Assembly: GCA_002309155.1 (NCBI GenBank)
Contig: DBXB01000027.1
Coordinates: 14,433-34,398 of the forward strand
Origin: Bacteroidales bacterium UBA1223
GTDB taxonomy: Bacteria > Bacteroidota > Bacteroidia > Bacteroidales > P3
Length of the DNA: 19,966 nt
Direction: 5' to 3'
Each line of letters begins with the position of its first letter. Within the stretch, counting starts at the first letter, position 1. The notes below the pieces were generated by a model. It did not search any database. It had not been told where the DNA came from and saw only the letters and a list, made by a program, of their open reading frames with translations. This document shows positions 13,710 through 19,966 of the stretch, piece after piece. The position numbers and the translations under genes are program-made.

Positions 13710-16700
13710 ATGAATCAGAATCTCAAACAGTATCACTTGGTAAACAACATTATAGGCTGGTTGATTGGTATCATCGCCTGTGCTGTTTATATCATGACTG
13801 CCGAAGCTACGGCTTCGTGGTGGGACTGTGGCGAGTATATCGCCACGGCTTTTAAAGTGCAGGTGGGTCACCCTCCTGGAGCACCGACTTTCCAAATCTT
13901 AGGACGCCTCTTCTCTCTCTTCACCGATCCTTACCATGCCGCCTTCGCAGTGAATGTCATGTCGGCAGTGGCGAGTGGATTGGGAATAATGTTCCTTTAC
14001 TGGACTATCACGCTCTTGGCGAAAAAGCTCCTCAAGCCTGAGGAACTCTCGTTGGGCAACACTAAGGTCTGGGCGGTATTCGCCAGTGGCATCGTCGGCG
14101 CCCTCGCTTACACATTCACCGACACCTATTGGTTCTCGGCTGTCGAGGGTGAGGTCTATGCCATGTCGTCGTTCTTCACCGCCGTGGTGTTCTGGGCCAT
14201 ACTGAAATGGGAGGAGCAGGCTGACGACAAGTTCTCACTGCGTTGGCTCATATTGATCTCCTTCTTGGTGGGTATAGCCATCGGTGTCCACCTCCTCAAC
14301 CTTCTGACCATCCCCGCCATAGTCTATGTGGTCTATTTCAAGAAATATCCCAAGACTACTGTGAAGGGCTTTATCGTCAGCGGATTGCTCTCGCTGGTTA
14401 TCCTTGCTGCAATCCTCTGGGGTGTGATTCCTGGCATAGTGAACCTCTCGAGCGATTTCGACGTCTTCTTCGTCAACAAACTCCACATGGGATTCAACTC
14501 GGGCACCGTGGTGTTCTTCCTGCTCATAGCTATCTTCATAGTATGGGGCATCTGGAACAACTCGCATTTCGAGCGACCCGGTAAGGTGGTCAATGTCATC
14601 GTTATCGCCGTGGTCTTCGCACTTCTCTTCATTGCGAAGATTGGCGCCGGTACATTCTCTTTCGGCTACCTCGTGGTGCTGGCTCTTCTTGGCGTTGCCG
14701 CCTACATCATTGTCAAGGGCAATAACCGCCCCGTGACTAATGCAGCCATACTCAGCCTGCTGGTGCTCGTCGTGGGTTATTCCACATTCTTTATTCTCGT
14801 TATCCGAGCCAATACCAATACGCCCCTGAACGAGAACGCACCGAAAGACGCCGTGGCTATGCGCGCCTATCTGGGTCGTGAGCAGTACGGTCAGACACCT
14901 CTCTTCACGGGTCCTTACTACACTGCCGGCAACCCCATAGGTTCGGAGGACGACTATGCTAAGTACATCCGCACCAAAGACAATGAGGGCCGCGACTACT
15001 ACAAGGTCGCCTCGTATGCCCAGACTTACATCTACAAGGAAGACCATACCGGCGTTTTCCCTCGTATGTACAGCTCCGACAACAGCCGTATGCACCCGCT
15101 CTACTACCGCTACTGGGCAGGCGACCCACCGTCGGGCGAGAAACCTACCTTCGCTCAGAACCTGACTTTCTTCCACCGCTACCAGCTGGGTTGGATGTAC
15201 TGGCGCTACTTCATGTGGAACTTCTCGGGACGGCAGAACGACATCCAGGGCCACCATTTCGACGACAACACTGGTATGCAGAATGTCCATTATCCGACAG
15301 TCAACTACACTGACGGCAACTGGATTTCTGGCATTAAATTTGTCGACGAGAAACGCCTTGGACCTCAGGATAACCTGCCTGACCATCTGGCTGACAACAA
15401 GGCCCGCAACAAATATTACATGTTGCCGCTCTTGCTCGGCTTGATCGGATTGGTGTTCCATTCGCTGAAGAGTCGCAAAGATGCTTTCGTGACCTTTATC
15501 ATGTTCTTTATGACGGGTCTCGCCATCGCTATCTACCTCAATATGCCGCCACGTCAACCCCGTGAGCGTGACTACGCCTTCGTGGGCTCGTTCTATTTCT
15601 TCTCGGTATGGATTGGTCTCGGGGTCATGGCTCTCTATGAATGGCTCTCGACTAAGTTTGAGAAGAATTCTCGCAACTACTTCCTTATTGCTGGTGCTAT
15701 ATGCGTCGTTCTCGGCTTCCTCCTCGGCGGAGGTTGGTTCGTCCTGGCAATGCTCGGCGTCGTCCTTCTCCTTGTCAGCCTGGTGAACATCCCCAAAGTT
15801 GCCGCATTCCCCCTGGCATTCATCATGTCGATGACTGTGCCGGTGATACTCGGCGCTGAGAACTGGGATGACCATGACCGCTCGCAGAAGACTGCGGCTC
15901 GCGATTTTGCCAAGAACTACCTCGGTCTGGCTGACAAGAACAGCGTCCTCATCACTTTCGGCGACAACGACACTTTCCCGCTCTGGTATGTTCAGGAGGT
16001 CGAAGGCTGGCGCACCGATGTCCGTATTCTCAACTACACCCTGTCGGGCATGTACTGGTATGTCGAACAACTCTATAACAAGCTGTATGAGTCGGAGGGA
16101 CTCGCCTTTACATTCCCCAAAGAACTCTACGGTCTGGGTCACGAGGTTTTCGTTCCCAACCCCGACGGACCTCGCATGGAGGTGACAGAGGCTCTGCAGA
16201 TTGTCGCCAAGAACAGGAAACAGTTTGTTCGTTGCGACCGTGGCTCTGACAGTGTTATCTATATCCCCACCAATAAGTTCAAGATAACTCTGGATAAGGA
16301 GAAACTGCTCCAGAACGGTGTCATCGACTCTGTCAAAGCCGCTGAGATGCCCGATGTTATCGCATTCGATATCAATATGCGCCGTGGCTATCTGATGCGC
16401 AACGAGATGATGATGCTCGACATCCTCGGAACTAACCGTTTTGAGCGGAATATCAACATTATGAACACCAGCTATATCCGCGACGTGTTCCCCGTCATAG
16501 ACAACTATAGCATCGACGACGGCATGGTGTCGAAACTTGTACCGTATCCTGTACATGGCGGTCAGTTCAACTATTCCGACAGGACTATAGACTATTTCCT
16601 CAACGGTTATACCATGGATGACGGAAGTCGTGTGCCTCTCCAGTGGGGCAACCTCAACAAGGATATCTATATCGACCCCGTCAGCGACAATATGGGCAAC

Positions 16701-17210
16701 GTGATTCGCCAGAGTTTCGTGGTCCTCTCCAACAAGGCTCTCCTGGATGGCGATACCGCCACGGCGGTTCAGTTGCTCGAGAGATGCGAAGAACTATTCC
16801 CTGCATCCAATTTCCGTAGCGACAAGTTCGCAATGATGATGATCTACGCCTACAGTCATGTGGGCAACCAGGTCAAAGCCTATGATGTCCTCTGTGACGT
16901 GTTTGACTACTATTATCAGGATATGATGTATGCACGCCAGTTCCCGCCCGAAAAAGCTCAGGGAGTGAGCAGAATGCTCGGCGATGCCTACTATTTCCTC
17001 TATCAGGTGGTCACTACAAGACAGCATCAGTTGGCAACTCGCAACCCCTTTGACAACCGTCCTGAGTATCCTCTCACCGAAGAGGGCGAGAAGGAGTTCG
17101 TGAAGGCAGACCCACGCAATGCCGAACGCCTCAAGGCTATCGACGACTTCGTGGAGAGTGCCATCTATCAGAGAGATGTCGCTGCCTACCTCCAAGGAGC
17201 GGCAAGATAA
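13710..17210 (+). CDS. DUF2723 large membrane protein, putative GT-C-type glycosyltransferase (TMEM260-like)
   Basis: A 1,166-residue protein with the DUF2723 signature at its N-terminus: WWDCGEYIATAFKVQVGHPPGAP at about 37-59, where Asp39 and Glu42 are candidate catalytic acids. Many membrane helices follow to about residue 710 in two clusters separated by a soluble loop (about 370-570) rich in aromatic residues. After the last helix comes the conserved ENWDDHDRSQKTAARDFAKNYL motif (717 on), and a soluble C-terminal part of about 430 residues ends in helical, TPR-like sequence. DUF2723 proteins are related to O-mannosyltransferases, and vertebrate TMEM260 is one; transfer of a lipid-linked sugar to exported proteins is thus plausible but unproven here. 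Length is usual for Bacteroidetes. GTGACC-type repeats flank the gene on both sides. Confidence 0.88.
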   Translation: MNQNLKQYHLVNNIIGWLIGIIACAVYIMTAEATASWWDCGEYIATAFKVQVGHPPGAPTFQILGRLFSLFTDPYHAAFAVNVMSAVASGLGIMFLYWTITLLAKKLLKPEELSLGNTKVWAVFASGIVGALAYTFTDTYWFSAVEGEVYAMSSFFTAVVFWAILKWEEQADDKFSLRWLILISFLVGIAIGVHLLNLLTIPAIVYVVYFKKYPKTTVKGFIVSGLLSLVILAAILWGVIPGIVNLSSDFDVFFVNKLHMGFNSGTVVFFLLIAIFIVWGIWNNSHFERPGKVVNVIVIAVVFALLFIAKIGAGTFSFGYLVVLALLGVAAYIIVKGNNRPVTNAAILSLLVLVVGYSTFFILVIRANTNTPLNENAPKDAVAMRAYLGREQYGQTPLFTGPYYTAGNPIGSEDDYAKYIRTKDNEGRDYYKVASYAQTYIYKEDHTGVFPRMYSSDNSRMHPLYYRYWAGDPPSGEKPTFAQNLTFFHRYQLGWMYWRYFMWNFSGRQNDIQGHHFDDNTGMQNVHYPTVNYTDGNWISGIKFVDEKRLGPQDNLPDHLADNKARNKYYMLPLLLGLIGLVFHSLKSRKDAFVTFIMFFMTGLAIAIYLNMPPRQPRERDYAFVGSFYFFSVWIGLGVMALYEWLSTKFEKNSRNYFLIAGAICVVLGFLLGGGWFVLAMLGVVLLLVSLVNIPKVAAFPLAFIMSMTVPVILGAENWDDHDRSQKTAARDFAKNYLGLADKNSVLITFGDNDTFPLWYVQEVEGWRTDVRILNYTLSGMYWYVEQLYNKLYESEGLAFTFPKELYGLGHEVFVPNPDGPRMEVTEALQIVAKNRKQFVRCDRGSDSVIYIPTNKFKITLDKEKLLQNGVIDSVKAAEMPDVIAFDINMRRGYLMRNEMMMLDILGTNRFERNINIMNTSYIRDVFPVIDNYSIDDGMVSKLVPYPVHGGQFNYSDRTIDYFLNGYTMDDGSRVPLQWGNLNKDIYIDPVSDNMGNVIRQSFVVLSNKALLDGDTATAVQLLERCEELFPASNFRSDKFAMMMIYAYSHVGNQVKAYDVLCDVFDYYYQDMMYARQFPPEKAQGVSRMLGDAYYFLYQVVTTRQHQLATRNPFDNRPEYPLTEEGEKEFVKADPRNAERLKAIDDFVESAIYQRDVAAYLQGAAR

Positions 17211-17213
17211 TAT

Positions 17214-17281
17214 GTGAACCGTGACCTGTGACTCGTGATTTGTGACCCGATCTTATCACCGGTCACAGGTCACCGGTCACG
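17214..17281 (+). repeat. Converging GTGACCN and GGTCACN 7-bp arrays after the DUF2723 gene
   Basis: Five direct 7-bp units (GTGAACC, GTGACCT, GTGACTC, GTGATTT, GTGACCC) occupy 17214-17248. After GATCTTATCACC come three units in the opposite sense, GGTCACA, GGTCACC, GGTCACG, at 17261-17281. The two halves are complementary and could fold into a long stem in RNA, starting 3 bp after the stop codon. A terminator-like role is possible but there is no U-run. Positions 17241-17260 repeat 13602-13621 at 19 of 20 bases. Confidence 0.8.
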
Positions 17282-17294
17282 TATCACATAAAAA

Positions 17295-17366
17295 ATGTAT
17301 CGTCCCTTTGCCGAAGGCTGCGTGGTACGCCTGCCGAACTTGATGAGGCAACACCATAAAAAATAA
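17295..17366 (+). other. GC-rich structured island with a 23-codon open frame
   Basis: In an AT-rich spacer this 72-base stretch is locally GC-rich. It reads as an ATG-to-TAA frame of 23 codons (MYRPFAEGCVVRLPNLMRQHHKK). It also folds into nested complementary arms: TTGCC (17308) with GGCAA (17347), GGC (17316) with GCC (17333), and GCGT (17320) with ACGC (17327). It could be a small ORF, a structured RNA or a fragment of a dispersed repeat. I cannot choose between these. Confidence 0.3.
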
Positions 17367-17380
17367 TATAATACAGTGAG

Positions 17381-17440
17381 CAACTTCCCTTAACTCCCCA
17401 TAACTCCCATATCACCATATCAACTTATCACCATATCAAC
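17381..17440 (+). repeat. TAACTCCC and TATCACC/TATCAAC leader repeat before the small RHH-like gene
   Basis: CAACTTCCCT, TAACTCCCCA and TAACTCCC give a 10-bp period from 17381. They are followed by alternating ATATCACC and ATATCAAC words to 17440. The 16 bases at 17425-17440 are identical to 13622-13637 before the DUF2723 gene, and the first unit differs by one base from the decamer before the gene at 297. The tract runs directly into the start codon region at 17442-17448. Confidence 0.75.
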
Positions 17441-17445
17441 AATGA

Positions 17446-17691
17446 ATGAAAAAGAAGAAGACGGCAAAAAAAACTAAAAAAATCACGGTAAGTCTAACGT
17501 TGCGTGATTTTGAGAAGATTACAATGCTGGCAAAAGAGCAAAAGACATCCCGTCCAATTGTCGCCAAACGTCTCATGAAGTCGCAACTGGCATCCATTCA
17601 GATTGAAAAGAATGAGAATTTGGCAAAAAATCAGCTGGGACTTTTTGACTCTATGCAGATTGATATTTTCGACAACAGATCAAAAACTTGA
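17446..17691 (+). CDS. Small basic protein with ribbon-helix-helix-like fold and two clamp-binding-like motifs
   Basis: An 81-residue protein. The first 12 residues are almost all Lys. Residues about 12-48 (KITVSLTLRDFEKITMLAK, then TSRPIVAKRLMKSQL) have the strand-helix-helix pattern of CopG/Arc ribbon-helix-helix DNA-binding proteins. The acidic tail holds two pentapeptides, QLGLF (63-67) and QIDIF (71-75), that resemble the bacterial sliding-clamp-binding motif QL[SD]LF. DNA binding plus contact with DnaN is an inference. I take the ATG at 17446; another ATG at 17442 is in a different, very short frame. The atpB promoter lies 31 bp downstream of the stop, so it is probably transcribed separately. 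Confidence 0.7.
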   Translation: MKKKKTAKKTKKITVSLTLRDFEKITMLAKEQKTSRPIVAKRLMKSQLASIQIEKNENLAKNQLGLFDSMQIDIFDNRSKT

Positions 17692-17721
17692 CGGTAGTCT
17701 CCTCAGTAGTCTCACTTTTTG

Positions 17722-17752
17722 TTTGCAGTATGAAAGTAATTTCGTAACTTTG
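17722..17752 (+). promoter_or_regulatory. Bacteroidetes-type promoter for atpB
   Basis: TTTG at 17722-17725 and TAACTTTG at 17745-17752 match the -33 and -7 consensus boxes, with a 19-bp spacer. Transcription should start near 17758-17760, leaving a leader of about 36 nt before the ATG at 17795. It is the best promoter match in the window. Confidence 0.75.
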
Positions 17753-17755
17753 CCT

Positions 17756-17777
17756 ATCCTGTGTGATTGCGCAGGAT
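17756..17777 (+). promoter_or_regulatory. Hairpin at the predicted 5' end of the atpB transcript
   Basis: ATCCTGTG (17756-17763) pairs with CGCAGGAT (17770-17777), one G-T pair included, around a TGATTG loop. It begins almost exactly where transcription from the adjoining promoter should start. It could shield the mRNA 5' end, or it could be an operator-like dyad. Confidence 0.4.
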
Positions 17778-17794
17778 GAATTAAATTGTTGATA

Positions 17795-18952
17795 ATGACA
17801 CGACTGAATTCTTTTTTTATACTTTTTATATTCGCATCTTTTCTGCTGGCGGGCTGTTCCTCAACTGAGAAGGAGGAGATAGACTCCGGCTCAATTATCA
17901 TTGGTCACGTCACGGATTCGCACACATGGCATATCTGCGACTATAAGTCGAAGGATGGTTCGGAACATGCCGTGGCGGTCAACCTGCCGATCATCCTTAT
18001 CGATGAAGGCCACCTGGAGGTATTCTCGTCCAAGCGTTTCCATCACGGTCATGAAGTTTATGAGGGCAAGAAACATTCCTACGCTCTCATCGGTGGTGGT
18101 CTGGAGAAAGAGGAGATTGTGTGCGTCGAGGGACCTGTGGAGAGATGTGTGGAGGCTGAGAATGTTTTTGTCGACGGTGAGGGTAGGACATTTGTACTAC
18201 TGGAAGATGAGGCAGGGAAGACGCTCAAACCTGTCGACATCTCTATCACCAAGACGGCTGCGGCCATCATCATAGCTGTCACCCTGCTTCTGGTCATCAT
18301 TCTGGCTTCCGCCAAGAAATACAAGGTGAGAGGCACAGCGGCTCCTCATGGCATGCAGTCGCTGATTGAGATATTGGTTCTTCATGTGCGTGACGATATT
18401 GTCGCACCCATCCTCGGACACAATACCAATAGGTTCTTACCTTACCTACTGACTCTCTTCTTCTTCATTTTCTTCTGCAACATTCTTGGATTGATACCTA
18501 TTTTCCCCGCAGGTGCCAACATTACCGGCAACATCGCTGTTACGGCGATATTGGCGCTGATAACATTCATAATCACCAACTTCAACGGCAACAAGCATTA
18601 TTGGAAGGATATCTTCAATACTCCCGGTGTCCCTGCATGGCTTAAGATTTTCCCCTTGATGCCAGTCGTCGAGTTGGTGGGTGTGTTCACAAAGCCTATA
18701 GTGCTGATGATACGACTCTTTGCCAATATGACCGCTGGCCATATCGTCATCCTCGGATTCGTGGTCATCATCTTCATCCTCTCAAATTCTTTGGGTATGG
18801 CTGTCGGCGGTGCTGTGTCGGCAGTGTCGGTCTTCTTTGCGGTCTTTATCAGTCTGCTGGAATGTCTGGTGGCTTATATCCAGGCCTTCGTCTTCACCAT
18901 GCTCTCCGCTCTCTATATCAGCATGGCAGTGGAGACCCCTGAGCATGAATAG
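17795..18952 (+). CDS. atpB: F-type ATP synthase subunit a, with lipoprotein-like N-terminal extension
   Basis: Subunit a of the FO membrane sector, which forms the proton or sodium half-channels against the c-ring. From the ATG at 17795 it has 385 residues. The C-terminal part from about residue 185 is a typical a-subunit, with the essential arginine at 307 (LMIRLFANMTAGHIV) and the closing helix ECLVAYIQAFVFTMLSALYI. Ahead of it lie a signal peptide with a lipobox (LLAGC, Cys21) and about 130 residues of extracytoplasmic sequence including DSHTWHI and a His-rich HHGHE. Such an extension is usual in Bacteroidetes; I am not sure the lipobox is. An in-frame TTG at 17786 is a poorer start. The expected neighbour atpE is missing: pgk follows, after three palindromic repeats. 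Confidence 0.93.
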   Translation: MTRLNSFFILFIFASFLLAGCSSTEKEEIDSGSIIIGHVTDSHTWHICDYKSKDGSEHAVAVNLPIILIDEGHLEVFSSKRFHHGHEVYEGKKHSYALIGGGLEKEEIVCVEGPVERCVEAENVFVDGEGRTFVLLEDEAGKTLKPVDISITKTAAAIIIAVTLLLVIILASAKKYKVRGTAAPHGMQSLIEILVLHVRDDIVAPILGHNTNRFLPYLLTLFFFIFFCNILGLIPIFPAGANITGNIAVTAILALITFIITNFNGNKHYWKDIFNTPGVPAWLKIFPLMPVVELVGVFTKPIVLMIRLFANMTAGHIVILGFVVIIFILSNSLGMAVGGAVSAVSVFFAVFISLLECLVAYIQAFVFTMLSALYISMAVETPEHE

Positions 18953-19032
18953 GAACGCGGACGGCTCGTCCGCAAAAATTGGAACGTGGACGGCTCGTCC
19001 GCAAAAAATTGGAACGCGGACGGCTCGTCCGC
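18952..19032 (+). repeat. Three tandem copies of the GCGGACGGCTCGTCCGC palindrome between atpB and pgk
   Basis: Units at 18952-18973, 18981-19002 and 19011-19032 start GGAACG and carry a perfect 7-bp stem around GCT; unit two has one C-to-T change (GTGGACG). AAAAATT or AAAAAATT separates them, giving a 29-30 bp period. The last base of the atpB stop codon is the first base of unit one. A fourth copy is at 6184. RNA from here would form up to three consecutive hairpins each followed by an A-run. The sense strand shows no U-run, but an RNA read from the other strand would have U-runs, so it could act as a terminator from the right. Confidence 0.88.
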
Positions 19033-19073
19033 CCCAAAAAAGAAAATTAATTAATTTAAAACCCTCAATATCT

Positions 19074-19966
19074 ATGAAATCAATTAACGATATCAATTTC
19101 AAAGGACGCAAAGTGTTGCTCCGTGTGGATTTCAACGTGCCTGTTGACGACAATAAGAATATCACCGACGACACCCGTATGCGTGAGTCGATGCCGACTA
19201 TCAAAAAACTCCTCGCCGACGGCGCCGCTATCATCATCATGGCACACTTTGGTCGCCCCAAGAAAGGTGGCTTTGAACCTGAATTCACCCTCGAGCCCGT
19301 GGCAAAACATCTTGAAGAGCTCACCGGCCGCAAGGTGAAATTCACCCAGGCTCTCCTCGGTTCCGGCGAACCTGAGGCTATGGCGGCTTCGCTGAAAGAC
19401 GGCGAGATTATGCTTCTCGAGAATATCCGCTTCTATCCTGGTGAGACGAAGGGTGACGAGGCTCTCGCCGAGCAACTCTCCAAACTGGGCGATTGCTACA
19501 TCAACGACGCCTTCGGCGCCGCACACCGTGAGCACAGCTCGACGGCGGTCATCGCTAAATTCTTCCCCAACGACAAATACTTTGGATTCCTCATGGAGAA
19601 CGAGGTCCGCAACCTCGAGAAACTTATGCAGAACCCTCCGCGCCCCTTCACCGCCATTATCGGTGGCAGCAAGGTCAGTAGCAAGATTGGCATCCTTGAG
19701 AACTTGCTCGACAAGGTCGACAATATGATTATCATCGGCGGTATGCGCTATACTTTCACCAAAGCCCTCGGCGGCAAGATTGGTAACTCTATCTGTGAGG
19801 ACGACAAACTGGAACTGGCTCTAGAACTTATGCGCCGCATGGATGAGAAGGGCGTGAAGTACTACCTTCCTGTCGACAGCGTTATTGGCGACAAGTTCGG
19901 CAACGACGCCAACACTCAGATTGTTCCTTCGGGTGAGGTTCCCGACGGTTGGGAGAGCATGGACTG
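19074..19966 (+). CDS. pgk: Phosphoglycerate kinase (3' end beyond the window)
   Basis: Glycolytic enzyme that interconverts 1,3-bisphosphoglycerate plus ADP and 3-phosphoglycerate plus ATP in the cytoplasm. The first 297 residues are present; the family length is about 400-420, so about 70% is visible. Substrate-binding motifs are intact: RVDFNVP at 17-23, HFGRPKKGG at 58-66, ENIRFYPGE at 116-124, DCYINDAFGAAHREHSS at 140-156, and GGSKVSSKI at 197-205 at the start of the nucleotide domain, where most members have GGAKVSDKI. The ATG at 19074 follows a 41-bp AT-rich leader after the palindrome array. It lies 121 bp after atpB, so readthrough would depend on that array. Confidence 0.95.
   Translation, partial: MKSINDINFKGRKVLLRVDFNVPVDDNKNITDDTRMRESMPTIKKLLADGAAIIIMAHFGRPKKGGFEPEFTLEPVAKHLEELTGRKVKFTQALLGSGEPEAMAASLKDGEIMLLENIRFYPGETKGDEALAEQLSKLGDCYINDAFGAAHREHSSTAVIAKFFPNDKYFGFLMENEVRNLEKLMQNPPRPFTAIIGGSKVSSKIGILENLLDKVDNMIIIGGMRYTFTKALGGKIGNSICEDDKLELALELMRRMDEKGVKYYLPVDSVIGDKFGNDANTQIVPSGEVPDGWESMD

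Noticed and set aside
14235..16556. A 773-codon open frame on the minus strand inside the DUF2723 gene
   Set aside because: It lies wholly antisense to a gene with clear family motifs and membrane segments. Its translation is rich in H, V, E and D with no recognisable domain, as expected from a shadow of GC-biased third positions.
17786..17794. TTG start for atpB
   Set aside because: It would add three residues before the signal peptide; the ATG at 17795 is a normal start.
18952..19032. Possible small CRISPR array (three regularly spaced palindromic repeats)
   Set aside because: The spacers are only 7-8 bp and nearly identical (AAAAATT), there are no cas genes, and a lone copy exists at 6184. 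It is a palindromic repeat cluster.

Overview
The window looks like chromosomal DNA from an uncultured or little-studied member of the Bacteroidales (phylum Bacteroidota). The evidence is the gene families (agmatine deiminase with N-carbamoylputrescine amidase, 67K-type SppA, S41 peptidase, DUF2723 protein, an ATP synthase subunit a with a periplasmic N-terminal extension), the absence of Shine-Dalgarno sequences, and promoter-like sites of the Bacteroidetes type (TTTG ... TAnnTTTG). Genes are moderately GC-rich and the spacers are strongly AT-rich. I see no rRNA or tRNA, integrase, transposase or CRISPR array.

Layout. 1-296: a terminator hairpin from an upstream gene, then a repeat-rich leader. 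297-3867 (+): single-PDZ HtrA-like lipoprotein protease, MATE transporter, EamA transporter. 4050-6000 (-): aguB then aguA, converting agmatine to putrescine, convergent with the transporters. 6227-8813 (-): SppA followed by a small secreted SUMF1-like protein. 9008-11398 (+): S41 C-terminal-processing-type peptidase and a closely spaced membrane-anchored protein of unknown function. 11826-12119 (+): a very short sigma factor that keeps only region 2, closed by a strong terminator. 12292-13554 (+): arginine deiminase. 13710-17210 (+): large DUF2723 membrane protein. 17446-17691 (+): small ribbon-helix-helix-like protein. 17795-18952 (+): atpB. 19074 to the window end (+): phosphoglycerate kinase, cut by the edge.

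Common themes. Three envelope proteases (HtrA-like, SppA, S41) lie within 11 kb, and arginine and agmatine catabolism appear in separate transcription units. The most unusual material is in the spacers. Many + strand genes are preceded by tandem repeats with exact periods of 7, 8, 9 or 10 bp built from a shared small vocabulary (TTAACAYC, TAACTTCCCT, TATCACC/TATCAAC, GTGACCY). A GC-rich palindrome occurs once near 6.19 kb and three times in a row between atpB and pgk. The EamA gene is bracketed by a 24-bp near-perfect direct repeat that duplicates the 3' end of aguA, suggesting a one-gene insertion between two genes that once met tail to tail. atpB is not followed by atpE, so the ATP synthase genes appear split.

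The candidates I would follow first are the EamA cassette, the ribbon-helix-helix protein carrying two clamp-binding-like pentapeptides, the region-2-only sigma factor behind its ten-copy octamer array, and the repeat-lexicon leaders.
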